Source: Cyanophora paradoxa (lineage: Eukaryota; Glaucocystophyceae; Cyanophorales; Cyanophoraceae). Taken from it: 64,000 bases of DNA. The stretch is from positions 1-64,000 of the forward strand of contig QPMI01000607.1 of assembly GCA_004431415.1 (NCBI GenBank). The letters run 5' to 3'. The translations under genes were made by a program, and so were the position numbers. Numbering within the stretch: the first letter of the stretch is position 1; each line of letters begins with the position of its first letter. Positions 35,223 through 46,128 of the stretch are shown here, piece after piece. Under the pieces are notes generated by a model that saw only the letters and a list, made by a program, of their open reading frames with translations, was not told where the DNA came from and made no database searches.

Positions 35223-35547
35223 ATAGGTAGTTGAGTAGCCTTTTGCTTTTCTGTTTTGGAAATTTAGAGGGCCGACCGGCACCGCACCTCTTTTGCATCC
35301 GAGTGTTTCATGCATGCACTAACTGCATTTGCGTGTTGGTGCGGCGCGAACCCAAATTATCGAGGTTGCCGCCCCCAGCCATTTCCATACATGGCCAAGT
35401 TTGGATTTTTTATGGTGGCGTGGCAAGCTCGCTCATGATGCAGCATTGAAAGGGGTATGTCCCCGTATGTACACTCGCGCGGCGGGCTCTGCTCCTGCAC
35501 CCGTCGCGCTCGGGGCGGGCAGGTCGCGGCCGGCGTCCGGCACGCTC

Positions 35548-36475
35548 TCACTCGTCCGCCCCGCGGATCTTTTTGCGGAGCTGCATATCCTTGGGCTGGA
35601 TTGTGATGCTGCGCGCCCTCGGCGGTTACGTGCCCCTGTACGGGGCGCTACAGAGTTTTGGAGGGGGGAGAAGGGGCGGCACACCGCTTGGCATGGATCG
35701 CGAGGAGGTTGCTCCCCTCGAAAGTCTCGATGGTGTAGCTGCGTCTCGACGATCAGTTGCAGAGCTCAGCATTTTGTATACTTGTAAATCTCGCGCACTG
35801 CTCGGTGGCCTCGCGGAGAGCAAGGACGGCCTGCCGGCACCAGCGGAGAGCGGGAGTGTCGGTCAGCCTTGCCTCACGAAGCTCTTTCAGGACATCTTCG
35901 GTGATCTCCTTGACGGTGCGGGTGAATGGGGCCAGCGCAATGATGGGTTCGGTTCGCTTCTGCCACTTGCGAATCTCTCTGCGAGCGACGGAGCATCGGA
36001 TTAATATTCACTGAGCCTCCTACACTTTAAACTTAGACAACGTCATGATCAATTGCAACGTACCGGAGGGCAACCGTGCCTCCGCAAAGGCGTGCGCGGT
36101 TATAAACAAATCAGATATATAGAGATCTAGAAACATTAAGAATGATAGTCACTTTAAAATAGCTATAGTAAGAGATCTAGATCTAGAATGATATCGATCA
36201 TGATACGATGACAGTTGAATCACTTATAGTCACTTTTAATTAATTTAGCCCTTTTGGGTTCAACGGTTACAAGGCTCGCATACTGATCATGATCATGATC
36301 ATGAACATGAACTCGGACCTGGACGGTAACGGTGAGGCTTCTTGACGCCTCCTGCGGCAGGAGCCGCTTTACGGGCCGCCTTTGACGCGAGCTTCCGCTC
36401 GCCTATGTTTGCGAATCGCTTCCGCGGGGCCTTGCCCCCCGTGCTCTTTTGCGCCGTGTGCTTCGTCCGTGCCAT
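35548..36475 (-). CDS. Histone H3 variant, CenH3-like, four exons
   Basis: Exon 1 (36,475-36,319) encodes an H3 tail starting [19 protein letters not shown], then an insertion relative to H3 before [21 protein letters not shown]. Exon 2 (about 35,994-35,799) encodes [12 protein letters not shown] (alpha-1) through QAVLALREA (alpha-2). Exon 3 (35,738-35,685) gives NLLAIHAKR and exon 4 (35,608-35,548) [16 protein letters not shown] and the stop. Introns 2 (60 nt) and 3 (76 nt) are GT-AG and restore H3 register exactly. Intron 1 has a GT donor, but its acceptor is unresolved (no AG in register), so the exon 2 start is approximate. Loop 1 is about 11 residues longer than in canonical H3 and is followed by Trp ([10 protein letters not shown]), both known marks of centromeric H3; the tail is unusually H3-like for CenH3. 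The assembled product is about 155 residues. A TATATAAATA box lies about 70 nt upstream (36,543-36,552). Confidence 0.8.
35995..36318 (-). other. Long AT-rich first intron of the H3-variant gene
   Basis: At about 324 nt it is much longer and more AT-rich than the 60-76 nt introns of the same gene. It contains a GATCAT hexamer run (36,285-36,306) next to exon 1, repeated AGATCTAG strings and a direct repeat ATAGTCACTTT. An inserted element is possible; no open frame is present. Confidence 0.45.
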
Positions 36476-36610
36476 CTGGCTAGAGCTTGCTTGGGCCGAA
36501 AGGCCCTGCGGCCTCACCGGTGTGTGCACGCGTGGGTGCTCTTATTTATATATTCGTATACACACGGATTGTTTTTTTTGCGTCGTGCATTTCAACTCAG
36601 AACCAAGAAA

Positions 36611-37247
36611 TCAAGGGGCGTCGGACTCGGATTTCGAGCCGTCGGCGTCCGAGGCCCCGGCGGCCTTGATGCGAAAGACGTTCTTCGGCATGCGAACGAG
36701 CGGCTCGCCCTTGCTGTCGACGAGCTTCCTCACGCGCTCGTCGAGCCGCTTCTCGATCTCCTCGAGCGCCGCCTCGTCGGCGCGCTGCAGGTTGGGGAGA
36801 AAGGCGACAAAGTCCGCCGGGCTGACTCCGTCGCCCACCACGCGCGCGAGGCCCGGGAGGCGCTGCAGGACGCGGGCGCAGGCCGCCAGGTCCGAGTAGG
36901 CCTTGGCGCACACCGAGCGCTCCTCGAGGCGGAGGCCGCAGGCCTCGAGGATGTGGTTGTAGCGCGGCTCGACGCGGTCCCGCCGAAAGTAGCCCCAGCT
37001 GCGGGGGTTCCGCCCGTTGGCCTCGACGTAGCGCTCGTACGCGCCGAGGATGCCCGTCGAGGCGAGGAGGAGGCAGCGTATCCGCTCCCGCCCCGCGTGC
37101 TGGGCCCGCAGGAGGAGGGCCCGCCGCGCCGCGGGGTCCCCGTCGAGCTGGATCCCGACGAGGGCGGCGTCGACGCCGCGCCGCAGCCCCCGCTCGAGCT
37201 CGCGGAGGGAGAGCGTCCCCTCGCTCCTCTCCGAGACCGCCTCTTCC

Positions 37248-37285
<38 letters not shown>

Positions 37286-38634
37286 CTCGTGCTCCGCGTC
37301 CGCGTCCGAGCCCGAGTCCGACGTCTCCTCGCCGTCCCGATCCCGATCGGCCGCCTCGAGCTGGGTCTCGAACTCGGCCCGCTTCTGCTCCTCCCACTCG
37401 TTCATCGGCCCGTCCTCGCCGGTGGGCTCGCCTCCGGATCCACCTCCGCCGCCGCCCGCGCCGGGGGCCTCGGTCTCCTCGCCCGCGCCCTCGCCCGCGC
37501 CCTCCTCGTCCTCCTCCTCGTCAAAGTCCTCGCGCTTGCACGTGTAGGCGTCGTAGAGGATGCGCTGCAGCTTCTCGCTCTCCCACGGCGGCCGCCGCTC
37601 CGACGAGGCGGGGCGGCGCTGCCGCTTGGCCGGCGGGCCCTTGGGCGCCTCGATGGCCAGCGGCGGCTCCTCGTCCTCGAGCTCGTCCTTGTCCTCGGCG
37701 GCCGCGGGGGCCATGCGCCTCGCGCGCGTCGCCCGGGCCGCCGGTGCCGGCGCCGGCGCCGGAGCTCCCCCGGCCGCCGCCGCAGAGCTCCCCTCGGGCG
37801 CCGTCGAGGCCTGCGAGGCCCCGGCGCGCCCCGAGCGGCGGGGCGTCGACGCGTTCGAGTCGGTCCCGCCCTTGCGCGCGGGCGCGGGCTGGGCGGCCGC
37901 GGGGAGCCCCCGGCGGGAGGCTCCTGGGAGGCAGACTCGGCCGCGGGCGCCGCCGGTCCCTGGACGAAGAGGGCCCCGCCCCGCCGCTCGTCGGGGGCGC
38001 GCGGCGGCACGAGGCCAGCGCGGCGAGCTGGATCGCGCGCGAGACGCCCTCGGCCGCCGTCCAGGACTCGGGGCGCTCGGCCTCGTGGACAAAGGCGCGG
38101 TAGGCGAGGTAGCCGTCGACGCGCGACGAGGGGACGAGCGCGGAGAGCGTCGGGTGCGGCTCGCTGCACGCGTTCTGGAGCATGGGGCACTCGACCTCGC
38201 CCTCTTCGTCCCCGGCCGCACCCGTGGGCGCCAGAACCTGCGCAGAAGGGGGCGTTGGGCGGGGGGGGAGGGGGGGGGGTACGGTGGGGGTACGGGCGCG
38301 GGGCCGGCACCTTGGGGACGCAGGCGAGGCACACGAGGCCGTGGCGCTGGAGCAGGTGGCCCGTCGGCTCGTCGTTGAGGTCGATCGCGCGGTCGAGGTC
38401 GCCCCCGCCGGCGAGCTCGGCGATGCTCCTGGCCAGGCATGCCGGCACGTACGCCGGCGGGAGGAGCCGCTCCGCGGCGCAGACGCTGCACCGGGGGCGC
38501 ACGTCGAGCTCCAGCCAGGCCGAGATGTACTTGGGGCGGGCGATCCGCACGGGCCGCGCGTCGATCGGCGGGGCCCCCGATGCTGCATCCTCCTGGGAGG
38601 ACGCCGCCTGCTTGCCCTTGGCCTTGGCCCCCAT
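36611..38634 (-). CDS. Cys-rich, acidic low-complexity protein (paralogue A), unknown function
   Basis: I do not recognise this family. The start is the ATG at 38,634 (MGAKAKGKQ). Exon 1 encodes a zinc-finger-like Cys region (RCSVCAAE...PACLA...LVCLACVPK). A 73-nt GT-AG intron (38,310-38,238) follows, then ECPMLQNAC and a Trp-containing segment. The middle is disordered, Ala/Pro-rich and then strongly acidic with poly-Gly (about 37,250-37,550). The conserved C-terminal 200 residues are helical (SWGYFRRDRVEPRYNHIL, NLQRADEAALEEIEKRLDER). Two frame changes, near 38,005 and 37,912, are each explained by one lost base in a C run; a second intron is an alternative. Shared architecture and intron position with the gene at 41,468 argue that the two are ancient paralogues. 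The composition suggests a nuclear or chromatin role, but this is inference only. The two genes are divergently oriented. Confidence 0.65.
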
Positions 38635-39342
38635 CGAGACCGCGGGACCCGTGTTCCCGGTACCCCCCGCTCGAGCCGAGGGGGGTACGCGGGCTCTTTC
38701 AATCCTGCACGCGGGAATGAGAATCCGTGGGGGTGGACTGCAGCTCTTTATGAATTTCCTCTGCGCGGGGATCGGCACCTGGGGGCGGGGGGAGGCCGCT
38801 GTACCCCTCCCCCGCGCCGCATGTGGTTCCACGGGGGGCTGCATGCCGGTCAGGGGGCGTTGAAGGGGGTACGGTGGGCGATGAAGTGAGAGAGGGGGTA
38901 CCGAGCTCTAGGGGGAAGGGCTGACCGCGATGCAACCGATCGCCCCACTAAAGAGTGCAGGGGCCCCTCCCTCTGCGCAGCATTTCGACGTACCCTGTCG
39001 CCGCTTTGATCAGCCCCCCCCTCCCCCCTCGCGCGGCCGGCGGGCCGGGGCCGCGCGCGCAAGAGTCGGACCCGCGCACCGCGAGATGCAAGGCCGGGCG
39101 GAGAGCGTGCCGTCGGCGGCGCGGGGGGAGAGGCCGGGGCTCGCAAAGTCGGGCGCGTGGGGTGCGGCTTGTACCCCTCTCTTGCCTCTACTGGCCCTCT
39201 CCTAGCCCCTGGAGCGGCTGCATGACGGCCAAGGGGCGAGGAGGGGAGGGAGGGGGGGAGGGGGGGGGGGGGGGGAGGAGGGGGGAGTGAGGGGCAGGTC
39301 TACGAGTTTGGAGAAGAAAGAGGGTACCGGGAAATCTTTCGA
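38635..39342. other. Intergenic, upstream of paralogue A
   Basis: GC-rich with long G runs (about 39,246-39,290). A diverged relative of the downstream minisatellite motif (GACCGCGATGCA) is visible at 38,925. Promoter elements of the minus-strand gene should lie here; the only candidate is CATAAAG on the minus strand near 38,750. No gene supported. Confidence 0.4.
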
Positions 39343-40130
39343 CGCGTGACCGCGATCCAGCCGGTTGCCGTACTCACTGCGCGGCGGGAAAACGCCGCCG
39401 TACCCCCCACCAGCCCTCGCCTCCTCCGGCCCTCTCCTAACCCCGGGAGCGGCTGCATGGTGGTCAGAGGGGGAGAGAGGGGGAGCGAGCAAGGTGGGGC
39501 TACAAGGTTTCAAGGGTAGAAAACAAGGGTACCGGGCGATCTTTTCAATGCGTGACCGCGATGCAGCCGGTTGCCGTACTTAACGCGCGGCTGGGGAACG
39601 CCGCCGTACCCCCCCTCCCGCCAGCCCTCGCCTCCTCCGGCCCTCTCCTAACCCCGGGAGCGGCTGCATGGTGGTCAGAGGGGGAGAGAGGGGGAGCGAG
39701 CAAGGTGGGGCTACAAGGTTTCAAGGGTAGAAAACAAGGGTACCGGGCGATCTTTTGTGACCGCGATGCAGCCGGTTGCCGTACTTGAACGCGCGGCTGG
39801 GGGACGCCGCCGTACCCTCCCGCCAGCCCTCGCCTCCTCCGGCCCTCTCCTAACCCCGGGAGCGGCTGCATGGTGGTCAGAGGGGGAGAGAGGGGGAGCG
39901 AGCAAGGTGGGGCTACAAGGTTTCAAGGGTAGAAAACAAGGGTACCGGGCGATCTTTTCAATGCGTGACCGCGATGCAGCCGGTTGCCGTACTTAACGCG
40001 CGGCTGGGGAACGCCGCCGTACCCCCCCTCCCGCCAGCCCTCGCCTCCTCCGGCCCTCTCCTAACCCCGGGAGCGGCTGCATGGAGGTCAAAGGGGGAGC
40101 GAGCAGGGCAGGGCTACGAGGTTCAAGGAC
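39343..40130. repeat. Minisatellite, unit about 207 bp, four copies
   Basis: GACCGCGATGCAGCCGG and the following TTGCCGTACT recur at 39,347, 39,553, 39,759 and 39,967. Each unit also has GCCAGCCCTCGCCTCCTCC, GGGAGCGGCTGCATGG and TACAAGGTTTCAAGGG blocks; copies 2 to 4 are almost identical and the first is diverged. More degraded traces of the ATGCAGCCG motif extend to 41,035. The unit contains the complementary pair CGGCTGCAT / ATGCAGCCG and could form a hairpin. Confidence 0.85.
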
Positions 40131-41467
40131 AAAAAAAGGGTACCGGGCCGTATGTCGATGCGCGGCCGCGATGCAGCCGCCTGCCGTACTTGCTGTACGG
40201 CGGAAAGGCGCCGCCGGACCCCCCTCTGTTTCAACCCCACCCCCGCCGGCCCTCTCCCGACCCCGCGAGCGGCTGCACGACGGTCAGGCGGGGAGAGAGC
40301 CGGGCAGGGTACGGGAGCGCGGACGAAGTTCTCCCCACGTACCCCCGCGTGACGGCACCTGCTGCGGGCGGCGTTTCGCGCCGGCGGCCGGCGTCGGGCC
40401 GGCGCAGCGCTAGAGGTGCGCCGCGAACCGTCGCACGCGTCCGCCTCGCGTCTCCTCTACCCCCGGGATCCCTCCCCCTGCGGGCGGGAGACGGCTGCAT
40501 CGCGGTCAGACGGGCGGGCGAGCGGGAGGTCGGGGCGGGGGGAAAGACGGGGGAGCGCACGGCGCGGCCCGCAGAGCTCGAGGCGGCCGACCCGGTGCGA
40601 CCCGAAAGCGGCCGACCCGGGACGAGGGCGCGGGGGATGGGGGGAGGGAGGGGGCGGGCGGGGGCGCGCTTGGAACCGTACCCCCCGCGCTCCATCGCAC
40701 GCCGCCTTGATCCGCCCGACGGCCGCATCCTGGCCAGAGGGATCAGATCCAGAGGGCGCGGCGGGACGGGAATCGGGGGCGGGACGCACGGGTACGACCC
40801 GCTGCGCCGCCACCAAGCGTAAGGCGGCTCGGCGGCTCGACGAGCGCCGACCGGCGCGCCGCGCGGCGGGCCCGCTCACGCCTCTCGCAGCCCCGCCGCG
40901 GTCCGAGCAAGGGCTGGACTGCGGTCAGCGCACCCCGCGCGCGCGGGGAAACGGGGACGCGCGCGGCGAGAGCGCACACGCACTAGTACTCGGGTCCCGG
41001 GGGGCGGGGCGCGTGCGCCGGCCACGATGCAGCCGATCGCGGGACGACGATGCCGAGAGCTGGCTGCAGCGATGATGCGCAGGCGCAGGCGGCGCTGGAG
41101 CCGGGCGGCCAAGCTCAAGGATCGGCAGCGGCTCGGATCGCCAGCAGGATCGCAGCGAGGGCGCCGGTGAAGAGCTAGAGGACACCTGCCGTGCGCAAGA
41201 AGCCGATGCCCTCCGGCCGCTCGCCCGCCTCGAGCGAGGCCTCGGGCCGAAGACGCGCGGGGGCGGCGAGCGGCGAAAAGCTCGACCTGCCGCGAGGTTC
41301 CTCGCGCACGCGACGCGCCCCAGGACGCGCAACCTCCTCGCCACGCGCACCCGAGAACGCCCCAAGCCGACCCGGCTAGGCTCAATGCGTACCCCTTTTT
41401 GCGCCGGCCAGCGGCGGCTTGCGGCTAGCCCGGCTTGAGGACTCGTCGAGCGCTCAACGAGTCCTCG
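40131..41467. other. Intergenic, upstream of paralogue B
   Basis: Very GC-rich sequence with decayed minisatellite motifs (ATGCAGCCG near 40,170 and 41,027). Many overlapping open frames exist on both strands, none with recognisable content. The promoter of the gene at 41,468 should be within the last few hundred bases; I see no clear TATA box. Confidence 0.4.
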
Positions 41468-43015
41468 ATGGAGGTTAGCGTTCCAATCGAGTTCAACACG
41501 GTCGGCAAGTGCATCTTTGAGATTGCAACCGCCCTGGAAGCCGCCGGCTGGGCGGGGGCCTGCGCAGTCTGCCGGCGTAACAGCGAAAAGCCCGTCGTCT
41601 GCCCCTGCATCGAAGCCGAGCTGGAGACGCTGCTAGGGCGGCCGGACGAGCGGTGCAGCGGAGCCGGCGGAGAGCGGCCAGCGCCGGCCGTGGAAGCGGC
41701 CCTGAAACTCAGCCTCGATGCGCTGCGGTGCTCCAGCTGCGCCACGGGATCTGGCGCGGCGGATCACGAGCACTCGGCGCTGTACGAGAAGCTCCGGGAG
41801 GTTCTAAAGACGGGCGCCGGCTTGCGGTGCCTCGGCTGCATCGGCCAGGAAGCCAGCATAGCGCTCGGTGCGTGTCCCCCGCGCCGCGTGCCGGCGCGTC
41901 GGCGGAGCGCGCTCCCGCGCATTAGCTATAGGGCGCTGCCGGCGCAGCCAGCGTTAGCTCGCGACGCCCGCTGCCGGCCGGCCGCCGACCTCGCCTTTTG
42001 CGCAGACCAGGGCAGGAACCCTACCGGCGTCCAGTGCGATAGGTGTCAGAAAACGAGGGACGTGGGCGAGTTTGTGCACTGCTCCCTGCTGGAGGCGTGC
42101 CTCTGGGCGCGGCGCTTCATCGGCAAGGAGCCCCCGGAGCCCCCCGTCTGCAGGCCCGTTCTGGAAGTCTTCCGCGAACTTTGCATCGGGAGCTACATGG
42201 GTGTCGCACCGGGCGGGGCCACGGGTAAGGCCTTGCCAACCCCTTGCCGCGTCGCGCCGCGGACCGAGTCGCGCCGCTCACTCTCTTCCGCGCCCGCGCG
42301 CCGCGCGCCGCGCGTGCAGAGCGCCCTTGCCTCGGAGACGGGTCGTCCGAGGGTGCGCCGCGCGCGCTCCTCCGGCTTACCCTTCTATCAATTCACTCGC
42401 GCGCGCTCAGGGGAGGCCTGCGCGGCGCTCGAGGGGCGAGGGGGCGAGCCGGGGAGCCCGGAAGCATCGGACGAAGAGGGCGGTGCGCGCTCCGCCCCAC
42501 GCCCGGCCGCGGCCTCGAGCGCGTGCCTAGAAGAATCGAGGCGAAAGGGGGGAGGGGGGAACCAACGGTGGGCCCCGCCACGCACGCGCGCAGATGCCCC
42601 GGCCGTCCCGGAGCCCCACACGGGTACGCCGCTCCGCTCACCCACGCCCTCCCCACCTACCCCCAAGCCGCGCCCATGTACCCCGGGCTCTGCGTGCGCC
42701 GACGTCGAGCGCAACGCAGAGCCGCCCAATGCACCCGGAGAGGGGGCCGGCGTGGGGAGCTCGGGGGGCGACAGGGGTGCGCCCGACGGCAAGGGGGGTA
42801 CGGGCTTCCCGCCCCACGCCAACTCGCCGCGCCTTGCCAACCCTGCGCTCGATTTTGAAGCCGCCCCAGCGCCCGAAGAAGCACCCCTTGTCGAAGACGG
42901 GAGCGACGGAGACGACGAGGCCGGCGAGGAGGGCGGGGGCGGCGAGAGAGGAGCGCCCACGGCAGGCCCCAGCTCTGCCGAGCAGCGCGGCAACGGCGGC
43001 GGCGTTGGCAGCGGC

Positions 43016-43046
<31 letters not shown>

Positions 43047-44107
43047 GCAGCGGCGGCAGCGGCCGCCCGAAGAGGGGCGCGGCGGCGGCGGCGGCGGCGG
43101 CAGCAGCAGCAGCAGCAGCAACAGCGGCGGCGGCGGAGGCGGCGGCACCTGCCGCCGCCGCAGAGGGCGGAGAGGCGGGGGGCGGAAAGGGGTCGCAAAG
43201 CAAGAAGAAGAAGAAGAGCGGAGCCGGCAGCGGCAAGCCCGCCCCCAAGAAGAGCGGAGCCGACGAGGCGGGGCCCTCCGGTGCCGAGGACGACGACGTG
43301 GGGCGCTCCCTGCAGCTGGTGGACAACGACTACGACGAGGAGCGGCCCCGCAAGGGCCCGCGATCCCTCGCCGAGCGGCTGCGGAACCCAAAGGTGGTCG
43401 AGGTGCTCCGGAAGGCGTTCGCGGAGCCCAGCCCCGCCGCCGACGGCTCGGGGGCCCCGGGCCCGAGCAGCGGCAACAAGGGCAAGGCCGCGGCCGGCTC
43501 GAAGCGGGAAAGGGGCGCGGAGGCCGGCGCAGAGGCGGAGCCGGATCCGGGGCGCCAGCAGCTCGAGCAGCTCGACCTGGACCTTCGGGGCGGCAAGCGG
43601 GCCGCCGTCGAGACGGTCGGCGAGCAGGTATGCGAGACCAAGGCCGTCCTCGAGGCGCTGGAGCGCAGGTTCGGGGGGGCGGAGGAGCAGCGCATGCGGG
43701 GCGGCTTCCTCGTCGCGGCGGGCGTTCTGCACCTCGCGGAGAAAAAGTTGGGAGGGGGCAGGCGAGGGCGCTACGATCGCCTGAAGGGGCTCCGCGGCGG
43801 CGACAAGAACGGCCTCGGCTGCCACTGGCCGGCGATCCAGAAGGAGGTGGAGGGCAAGTTCGGAGACGCGCTGCGGGCGGGGCACTTTCTCGTCGACCAG
43901 CGGACGTTTAGCGCCCTGCTGAGTGTAGGCGCCCTCGTCCGCGAGCGCCCGGCCTACGCCAACGTAGTGGGCCCCGTCCGCGCCCTCGAGTTTTTCCGCT
44001 GCCTCGCCATCGTGGCCAAGGCGGGTGAAGACGAGCTGCGCGAGCTGCGGGCGAGCCTCGGGCCCAATTGCAAATTGTCCGCCGAGCTCTTTTTCGCCAA
44101 CAAGTAG
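41468..44107 (+). CDS. Cys-rich, low-complexity protein (paralogue B), unknown function
   Basis: The ATG at 41,468 (MEVSVPIEF) begins an uninterrupted frame of 879 codons. The N-terminal region has several C-x2-C pairs (CAVC, CSSC, CLGC, CDRC) consistent with zinc binding, then GEFVHCSLLEAC, which resembles GEVECPMLQNAC of paralogue A. Likely introns within the open frame are 41,868-42,005 (GTGCGT...GCGCAG, 138 nt) and 42,225-42,410 (GTAAGG...GCTCAG, 186 nt); both are multiples of three, so they do not break the frame. The first matches the intron position in paralogue A. The centre has Gly/Ala runs, poly-Lys (SQSKKKKKSG) and acidic stretches; the C-terminal 150 residues are helical and conserved. 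Nuclear location is suggested by basic clusters, as inference. It converges with the SET gene at 44,256. Confidence 0.7.
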
Positions 44108-44255
44108 AGCAGCTGCGGCCCCCTTGATTCCACCCCCACCCGCGCGCTGAGTATACGTAGCCCGAATGAACACTGCAAACTTTTCAAAGTTCTCATTGCG
44201 GCGGGCGGGAATAAATTGGAACATGCCTCGCATTAATACACAGATCAATTAAAGT

Positions 44256-46008
44256 CTAGGATGGGGAAATAGATGGCGGGATCGATATCGAGGCGGGCGC
44301 CCCGAACAGGCTGCTGGGGAGGTCGTCAAAGGACCACGTGGCCGCCCAGCGCCGCTCCAGACCGTCGTCCCGCGTCAGCATCCAGAGCATCTCGGCCGCC
44401 GCTCTTTGCGGCGGCGGCAAGGAAGGGGAGGGGCGCAGGGGCGCCGCTGCGGGGGCCCGGGGGGTCGGGACTGAGACGGGCGCCCCGAACAGGCTGCTGG
44501 GGAGGTCGTCAAAGGACCACGTGGCCGCCCAGCGCCGCTCCAGACCGTCGTCCCGCGTCAGCATCGAGACAATCTCGGCCAACGGCGACAGCTTCTGCCG
44601 CCGCCGGCGGCGGCTGCCGCTGCTGCCGGCGCCGGCGGCCGAGCCCGGGGCGCGCCGCTTCTTCGACTTTGCGCCGCTGCCCTTGCGCTTCGAAGTCGCC
44701 CTCAGGACGGGCGGGCTGTCCCACCACTCGCCGAAACGCGGGTCGAGGGGAAAGGGCTCGGGAGGGGCCGGCCCGTCGCCGTGAGCGGCGCGCTTCGGCG
44801 CCCCGCCGTCCGAGCGGCCCAGCCGTCGCTTTGTGTGCTCCGACTCGAGCACCTCGTCGCGGCTGCACGTCCCGAGCCTGGACTCTTCCAGCGCCTCGAA
44901 CAGCCGCGGAAAGTAGCCGCCGCCTGCGGCCGGTCCGGATCAGATCGTCCCACAGCGAGGCGGGAGAGGCGGCGGCGGCGGGGGGCGATACCGTAGCTGG
45001 ACAGGAGGATCTGCGGCGGACGGAAGAAGCCGACGTCAGCCGCCGGCAGCCGCCGAGGCCGCGACAGGCACGATGCGCACCTCTTGGCCGTGCCGAATGG
45101 ATTTGGTGGCGCGGACGGTGACCGTCTTCCTCCTGGTGTCGGCCGAGAACCTGGCGTTGGCCCTTGACCGGACGGGATACGCGCAGTTGAGGAAGCGCCC
45201 CGTAAAGTTCTCCAGCGCCGCATCGATGTAGTGGCAGGAATCGATTTTGAAGCAGTAGCTGCGCCCGCCGGGCCCCGCGCAGGTCGTGAGAGATGGTTGG
45301 GGCGAGCCGGACGGCGGACGCCCAGGCGCTCCGGCGGGGCGCAAGGGTGGGGAGCTTACACCCAGTCCCCGGTCCCCTCCATCTGGTCGAGCACGTGAGG
45401 GTCCGGGTTGCACAGCAGGATCCTGCGCGAGAGGCTCGGGGGGCGAGCTTGCAGGGGCGGAGACGGAGCAGCGCCCGCGCGGGGACCGGCGCACCCGTCG
45501 TACGGGCAGATAAAGTAGCGCGCGCTCGGTCCAAAGACCTCGACCTCTTCCGGCCTCTTTCCGAGGGCCGCCGCCGCCGCCAGCGCCTCGGGCGACGCCA
45601 CCGCGAACAGTCCCTCGCCGTCGCACACCGTGGATCGGCCGATCCGAAGCTGTTTTGGGCGGATTCGCTCTCAGAAAAGGAAACAAAAACAGATTTTGGC
45701 CAGGCCGGCCCGCCGCCGCGCACCCCACACTGGGCGAGGTGCTCCGCGCATAGCGGCGTCTTCTTTGTGAGCGCGGTGCAGCCCTTCCGCGCGCATCTCC
45801 GCAGATGAGACTCTTCGGACAGCCGTAGTCGGAGCTTCTCGCACTGCCCGCGGTCGTACTTTGCAAGGCGCTCCTGCACGAGCTGCAGCTGGACCCGCGC
45901 CTGATCAGCGCTCTGCCGCGGGGTCTTCTTCGGACGCGGCGGTGGGATCGATATGCATTGTGTGATCCGGAACTGTCGCAGGGCGCGTGAGGCCTCGCGG
46001 GAAGGCAT
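44256..46008 (-). CDS. SET-domain protein (probable lysine methyltransferase), five exons
   Basis: Proposed exons: 46,008-45,724; 45,649-45,360; 45,258-45,081; 45,010-44,992; 44,923-44,256. All four introns (68-101 nt) have GT-AG ends, and the joined coding length (1,440 nt) is divisible by three, giving 479 residues. Residues 73-94 form a small Cys/His cluster (CARKGC...LCAEHLAQC). The SET domain starts LRIGRSTVCDGEGLFA (AdoMet-binding G-x-G), continues to DWVYCFKIDSCHYIDAA and RFLNCAYPV at the usual N-H-S-C position, and ends HGQEILLSSYGGGYF, the conserved E-x-L-x-x-Y-G motif, recovered only after splicing. The N-H-S motif is altered, so activity is uncertain. The C-terminus is basic and carries two near-identical 29-residue repeats encoded by about 88 identical bases 183 bp apart (44,295 and 44,478). 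Confidence 0.82.
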
Positions 46009-46128
46009 GGCCCATGCCGCGCGTCGCGTGCGTGTCTACCCCCAGCTTGGCGGCAGCGCCGCGCGTTTAAAAACGTAGAACCGCTGCAGCTCGCCCCGGG
46101 GGCAAGGATGGACGCCACGAATGCAGCG

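Noticed and set aside
36449-38863. 804-codon open frame on the plus strand opposite paralogue A
   Set aside because: It is antisense to a gene with a clear ATG, GT-AG intron and Cys motifs. Its product is a low-complexity Arg/Leu string, the usual shadow of a GC-rich acidic gene.
42638-44248. 536-codon open frame on the minus strand opposite paralogue B
   Set aside because: A shadow of Gly/Ala/Glu-rich coding sequence read in antisense; no domain and no good start.
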